Of a stretch of DNA of 36,390 nucleotides, positions 34,267 to 36,390 are shown one piece after another (within the stretch, counting starts at the first letter, position 1; each line of letters begins with the position of its first letter). Origin of the DNA: Bacteroidota bacterium. GTDB lineage: Bacteria > Bacteroidota > Bacteroidia > Chitinophagales > Chitinophagaceae. The translations under genes and the position numbers were made by a program. Under the pieces are notes generated by a model. The model had not been told where the DNA came from, did no database searches, and worked only from the letters and a program-made list of their open reading frames with translations. The DNA lies in contig BJGL01000016.1 of assembly GCA_014190475.1 (NCBI GenBank), positions 1 to 36,390 on the forward strand, given 5' to 3'.

Positions 34267-35349
34267 TTATTCAAACGGTAGGTCAAATCGCTCTCCCAAC
34301 GCTTGAAGATCTTTTACCACAATATCATGAAGAGGTATTCCCTCTTGCTTTCTTTGTTTCTCCGCCAATCGCTCAGGATCGCCAGGAACCAACACCTGCG
34401 ATTGCCCTTCCACAGGAGTTGCATTCCTAAATCCTTCAATCCAATGATCCATATCCTTTTTGAATGCATCGGCAGGGCGGAATGCATCAATACGCATAGC
34501 TCCTAAAAAATGACCAATTCCTTTACCTGGTTGTTGAGTGGGCATAGGGACATAGGCTGGAAATGGAGGAACCCATGGTGCATAGTTGGCTCCACTTAAC
34601 AAGGCAGAAAATAAATCAACCATTGCCCCCAATGCATAGCCCTTATGGGATCCATGGTCACGATCGCTACCTAGCGGAAGTAAAGCACCTCCTTTTTTTA
34701 ATATATGTGCATCCGTAGAGGGATTGCCCGATTGATCCTGTACCCATCCCGCTGGCGTTTCCTCATTTTTTCGTTGCAGTATTTCTAACTTACCATTGGC
34801 AGCGGTAGTAGTAGCCAAGTCTGCAACAAATGGAGGTTGATTTCCTGCAGGTGCGGCCACCGCAATGGGATTTGTACCTAGCATTTTATCTATAGAGAAA
34901 GTAGGGGCAACCAGCGGACTAGCATTGGTCATTGCTATACCAATCATATTATGCTCCAATGCAAGCATGGCATGATAACCCGCTATTCCAAAGTGATTAC
35001 TATTTTGAACACTAACCCAACCCGTTCCTACTTTTTCTGCTTTGTCAATGGCAATCCGCATAGCCTCTTGCGCAACCACCAATCCTAATCCCTGATCACC
35101 ATCCAATACGGCAGTAGAAGGTGTTTCATGCAAAACCTTCATTGCCGGTGTTGCATTGACACGTTGCACTTCCCATAAACGAACATAGCCGCTTAAACGA
35201 GCAATACCATGTGAATCAATTCCTCTGAGATCAGCCGCTAATAATGCATCAGCCGCTAATTCAGCGTGCGCATCCGAACAATTCATTTTTTTAAAAATAG
35301 AAATGGCAAACTGATGCAAGTGTGCGTAGGGAAATTTTAAAACTGACAT
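34267..35349 (-). CDS. Malate/L-lactate dehydrogenase family (Ldh-type) oxidoreductase
   Basis: NAD(P)-dependent 2-hydroxyacid dehydrogenase of the family that includes malate, L-lactate and ureidoglycolate dehydrogenases, unrelated to classic Rossmann LDH. 360 residues from ATG 35349 (MSVLKFPYAHLHQFAISIFK); the longer upstream frame runs through the ssb terminator and is spurious. Signatures: AADLRGIDSHGIARLSGYVR with the catalytic His, VGTGWVSVQNSNHFGIAGYH, MLGTNPIAVAAPAG, DLATTTAANGKLE and GSHKGYALGAMVDLFSALLS. The substrate cannot be assigned; no allantoin or ectoine genes are adjacent. Confidence 0.9.
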   Translation of the reverse strand: MSVLKFPYAHLHQFAISIFKKMNCSDAHAELAADALLAADLRGIDSHGIARLSGYVRLWEVQRVNATPAMKVLHETPSTAVLDGDQGLGLVVAQEAMRIAIDKAEKVGTGWVSVQNSNHFGIAGYHAMLALEHNMIGIAMTNASPLVAPTFSIDKMLGTNPIAVAAPAGNQPPFVADLATTTAANGKLEILQRKNEETPAGWVQDQSGNPSTDAHILKKGGALLPLGSDRDHGSHKGYALGAMVDLFSALLSGANYAPWVPPFPAYVPMPTQQPGKGIGHFLGAMRIDAFRPADAFKKDMDHWIEGFRNATPVEGQSQVLVPGDPERLAEKQRKQEGIPLHDIVVKDLQALGERFDLPFE

Positions 35350-35361
35350 ACGCAAAGAAAC

Positions 35362-35390
35362 AAAAAAAAGCCCCGGCACAAGACCGGGGC
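35362..35390 (-). terminator. Terminator of ssb
   Basis: Stem GCCCCGG / CCGGGGC around CACAAGA, followed on the minus strand by eight T. It starts 30 bases after the ssb stop and just upstream of the Ldh-type gene. Confidence 0.9.
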
Positions 35391-35419
35391 ACTGGAATCG
35401 ATTACAATGAGCATTAAGC

Positions 35420-35839
35420 TTAGAAAGGAAGATCATCTGGCTCATCGGTGTTATCCGGAGCTCCAGAAAGTGAGGCAGCGGATTGACCAGTAGCAGCATA
35501 ACCGCCAGCGGATCCAGCCTCGCCTCTTCCACCCAGCAACTGTACATCTCTTACCCGTAGAGAAAGAGAGGCACCAGGTGTGCCATCATTGCGTTGAAAA
35601 GATCTTGCCTCTGGCTGTCCCTCTACATAAACTTGTTTGCCTTTGACCAGGTATTGTGAAATACCAGTACGATCAGTCCAGTAAGCGCAGTCCACCCAGG
35701 TTGTTTTCTCCTGTTGGTTTCCTTGGCTGTCCCGGTACCTTTCTGTGTGGGCTACAGTGAAGTTGATGACATTTTTACCATTGACCGTGTTTACCACACA
35801 ATCTTTACCCAAATTCCCGATTACTTGCATTTTAATCAT
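35420..35839 (-). CDS. ssb: Single-stranded DNA-binding protein
   Basis: Coats single-stranded DNA and recruits repair and replication proteins. 139 residues from ATG 35839 (MIKMQVIGNLGKDCVVNTVN); twelve further codons are open upstream but do not fit the family. One OB fold covers about 1-105, with NFTVAHTERYRDSQGNQQEK, TTWVDCAYW and KGKQVYVEGQPEARSF. A Gly/Ala/Ser-rich linker leads to the acidic interaction tip DEPDDLPF. It is a single-gene unit with a strong terminator. Confidence 0.96.
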   Translation of the reverse strand: MIKMQVIGNLGKDCVVNTVNGKNVINFTVAHTERYRDSQGNQQEKTTWVDCAYWTDRTGISQYLVKGKQVYVEGQPEARSFQRNDGTPGASLSLRVRDVQLLGGRGEAGSAGGYAATGQSAASLSGAPDNTDEPDDLPF

Positions 35840-35923
35840 AGTGCTCGTTTTATGGTTACTAAATTGATTGAACAACTAAATTACTCTGAATTCAATGGAT
35901 CCGCAAGGGTTCGTCCAAAAAAC

Positions 35924-36390
35924 TTATTCAGAGTTGCCCACACGTGCGCTGGACGGATCAATAATGGAGCCAAAAAAGATAGCATTGAGAAATAATTTTG
36001 CTCCCCCTAACCAATAGGCACGGAAGTTAGGATTATCTGCAATGTTGATAACCCGACCATTTCCCAATTGGCTAACTGTAACAGCAGCTGTTCCGGCCAC
36101 CGCATCTTTATTTTCCTTACTCATCCAGCCACTTTGTAAGGGCTGTTTTCCATAAACAAATGGTGTGGCATAAGGATTCTTGCTTTTTTCTAGGAATATT
36201 CGATTGGCCTTGAACAGGGACACAACAGGTAAGGAATAGCCAAATGCAAGTGGATGAGACGCATCATAAGTGGCCCCTAGGATGGCTCCACGAACTTGTT
36301 GTGCACCGCTCACTTCATCTCTTGTTTCATAGGTGGGTCTGTATTGTGTACTATCTATAAAAGAACGAGGACGCTTGAATGTGGCACTGG
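35924..36390 (-). CDS. C-terminal end of a probable M14 zinc carboxypeptidase
   Basis: Only the last 155 codons are in the window; the frame stays open to the right edge, so the GTG at 36313 is not a real start. The visible part contains GAILGATYDASHPLAFGYSL, VYGKQPLQSGWM and the end NGRVINIADNPNFRAYWLGG followed by AKLFLNAIFFG. This ending is typical of the large M14-family peptidases of Bacteroidota, in which the zinc-binding catalytic domain is N-terminal and lies outside the window. The zinc site and secretion signal therefore cannot be checked. Confidence 0.65.
   Translation of the reverse strand, partial: SATFKRPRSFIDSTQYRPTYETRDEVSGAQQVRGAILGATYDASHPLAFGYSLPVVSLFKANRIFLEKSKNPYATPFVYGKQPLQSGWMSKENKDAVAGTAAVTVSQLGNGRVINIADNPNFRAYWLGGAKLFLNAIFFGSIIDPSSARVGNSE

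Noticed and set aside
35350-35547. N-terminal extension of the Ldh-type dehydrogenase
   Set aside because: The extension passes through the ssb terminator and into ssb; the family N-terminus begins at 35349.

Overview
The window looks like chromosomal DNA from a member of the Bacteroidota, probably near the Chitinophagaceae. Promoter-like sites match the phylum's TTTG / TAnnTTTG consensus, gene leaders are A-rich with no Shine-Dalgarno (SD) sequence except at rpsU, and there is a gingipain-type (C25) exported protein with a type IX secretion-like C-terminus. The family assignment is an inference from overall protein character.

Positions 1-9430 (minus strand, read right to left) hold the core transcription/translation block: tRNA-Thr(TGT), tRNA-Tyr, tRNA-Gly, tRNA-Thr(GGT), tuf, tRNA-Trp, secE, nusG, a terminator, then rplK-rplA-rplJ-rplL from a separate promoter, then rpoB, which runs off the left edge. 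The usual rplL-rpoB junction is broken by a plus-strand ComEA-like helix-hairpin-helix gene and a bidirectional terminator, so rpoB has its own promoter.

Positions 9515-18119 (minus) hold hpf, a XerC-type recombinase, rpsU with a strong SD that can fold against an upstream anti-SD-like stretch, an HscA-type Hsp70, and a 1690-residue C25 peptidase resembling PorU2.

Positions 18170-19843 (plus) hold tyrS and tRNA-Gln, followed by a hairpin-rich islet bracketed by 67-bp direct repeats that include the tRNA 3' end. Positions 19844-23722 (minus) are a surface-sugar operon: a DegT-type aminotransferase, a UDP-HexNAc-type 6-dehydrogenase, rmlC and rmlD. Positions 23777-28746 (plus) carry waaA/kdtA, tdk, three cytochrome c maturation membrane genes (ccmB, ccmC, a ccmD-like gene) and glutamate dehydrogenase.

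Positions 28821-36390 are mixed: an S8 lipoprotein peptidase, a stand-alone HsdR-N nuclease-fold protein divergent from AMP nucleosidase, queA behind a hairpin-rich leader, aspartate kinase abutting queA tail to tail, a malate/lactate dehydrogenase family enzyme, ssb, and the C-terminal end of a probable M14 carboxypeptidase.

No stretch over 300 bases lacks a gene. The longest non-coding stretches are 3248-3498, 19617-19843, 9317-9514, 6505-6706 and 31652-31837. No rRNA, CRISPR array, insertion sequence or prophage was seen. The most interesting signals are regulatory and architectural: the rpsU leader, the split rplL/rpoB junction and the duplicated tRNA-Gln 3' end. No wholly new multi-gene system is evident.
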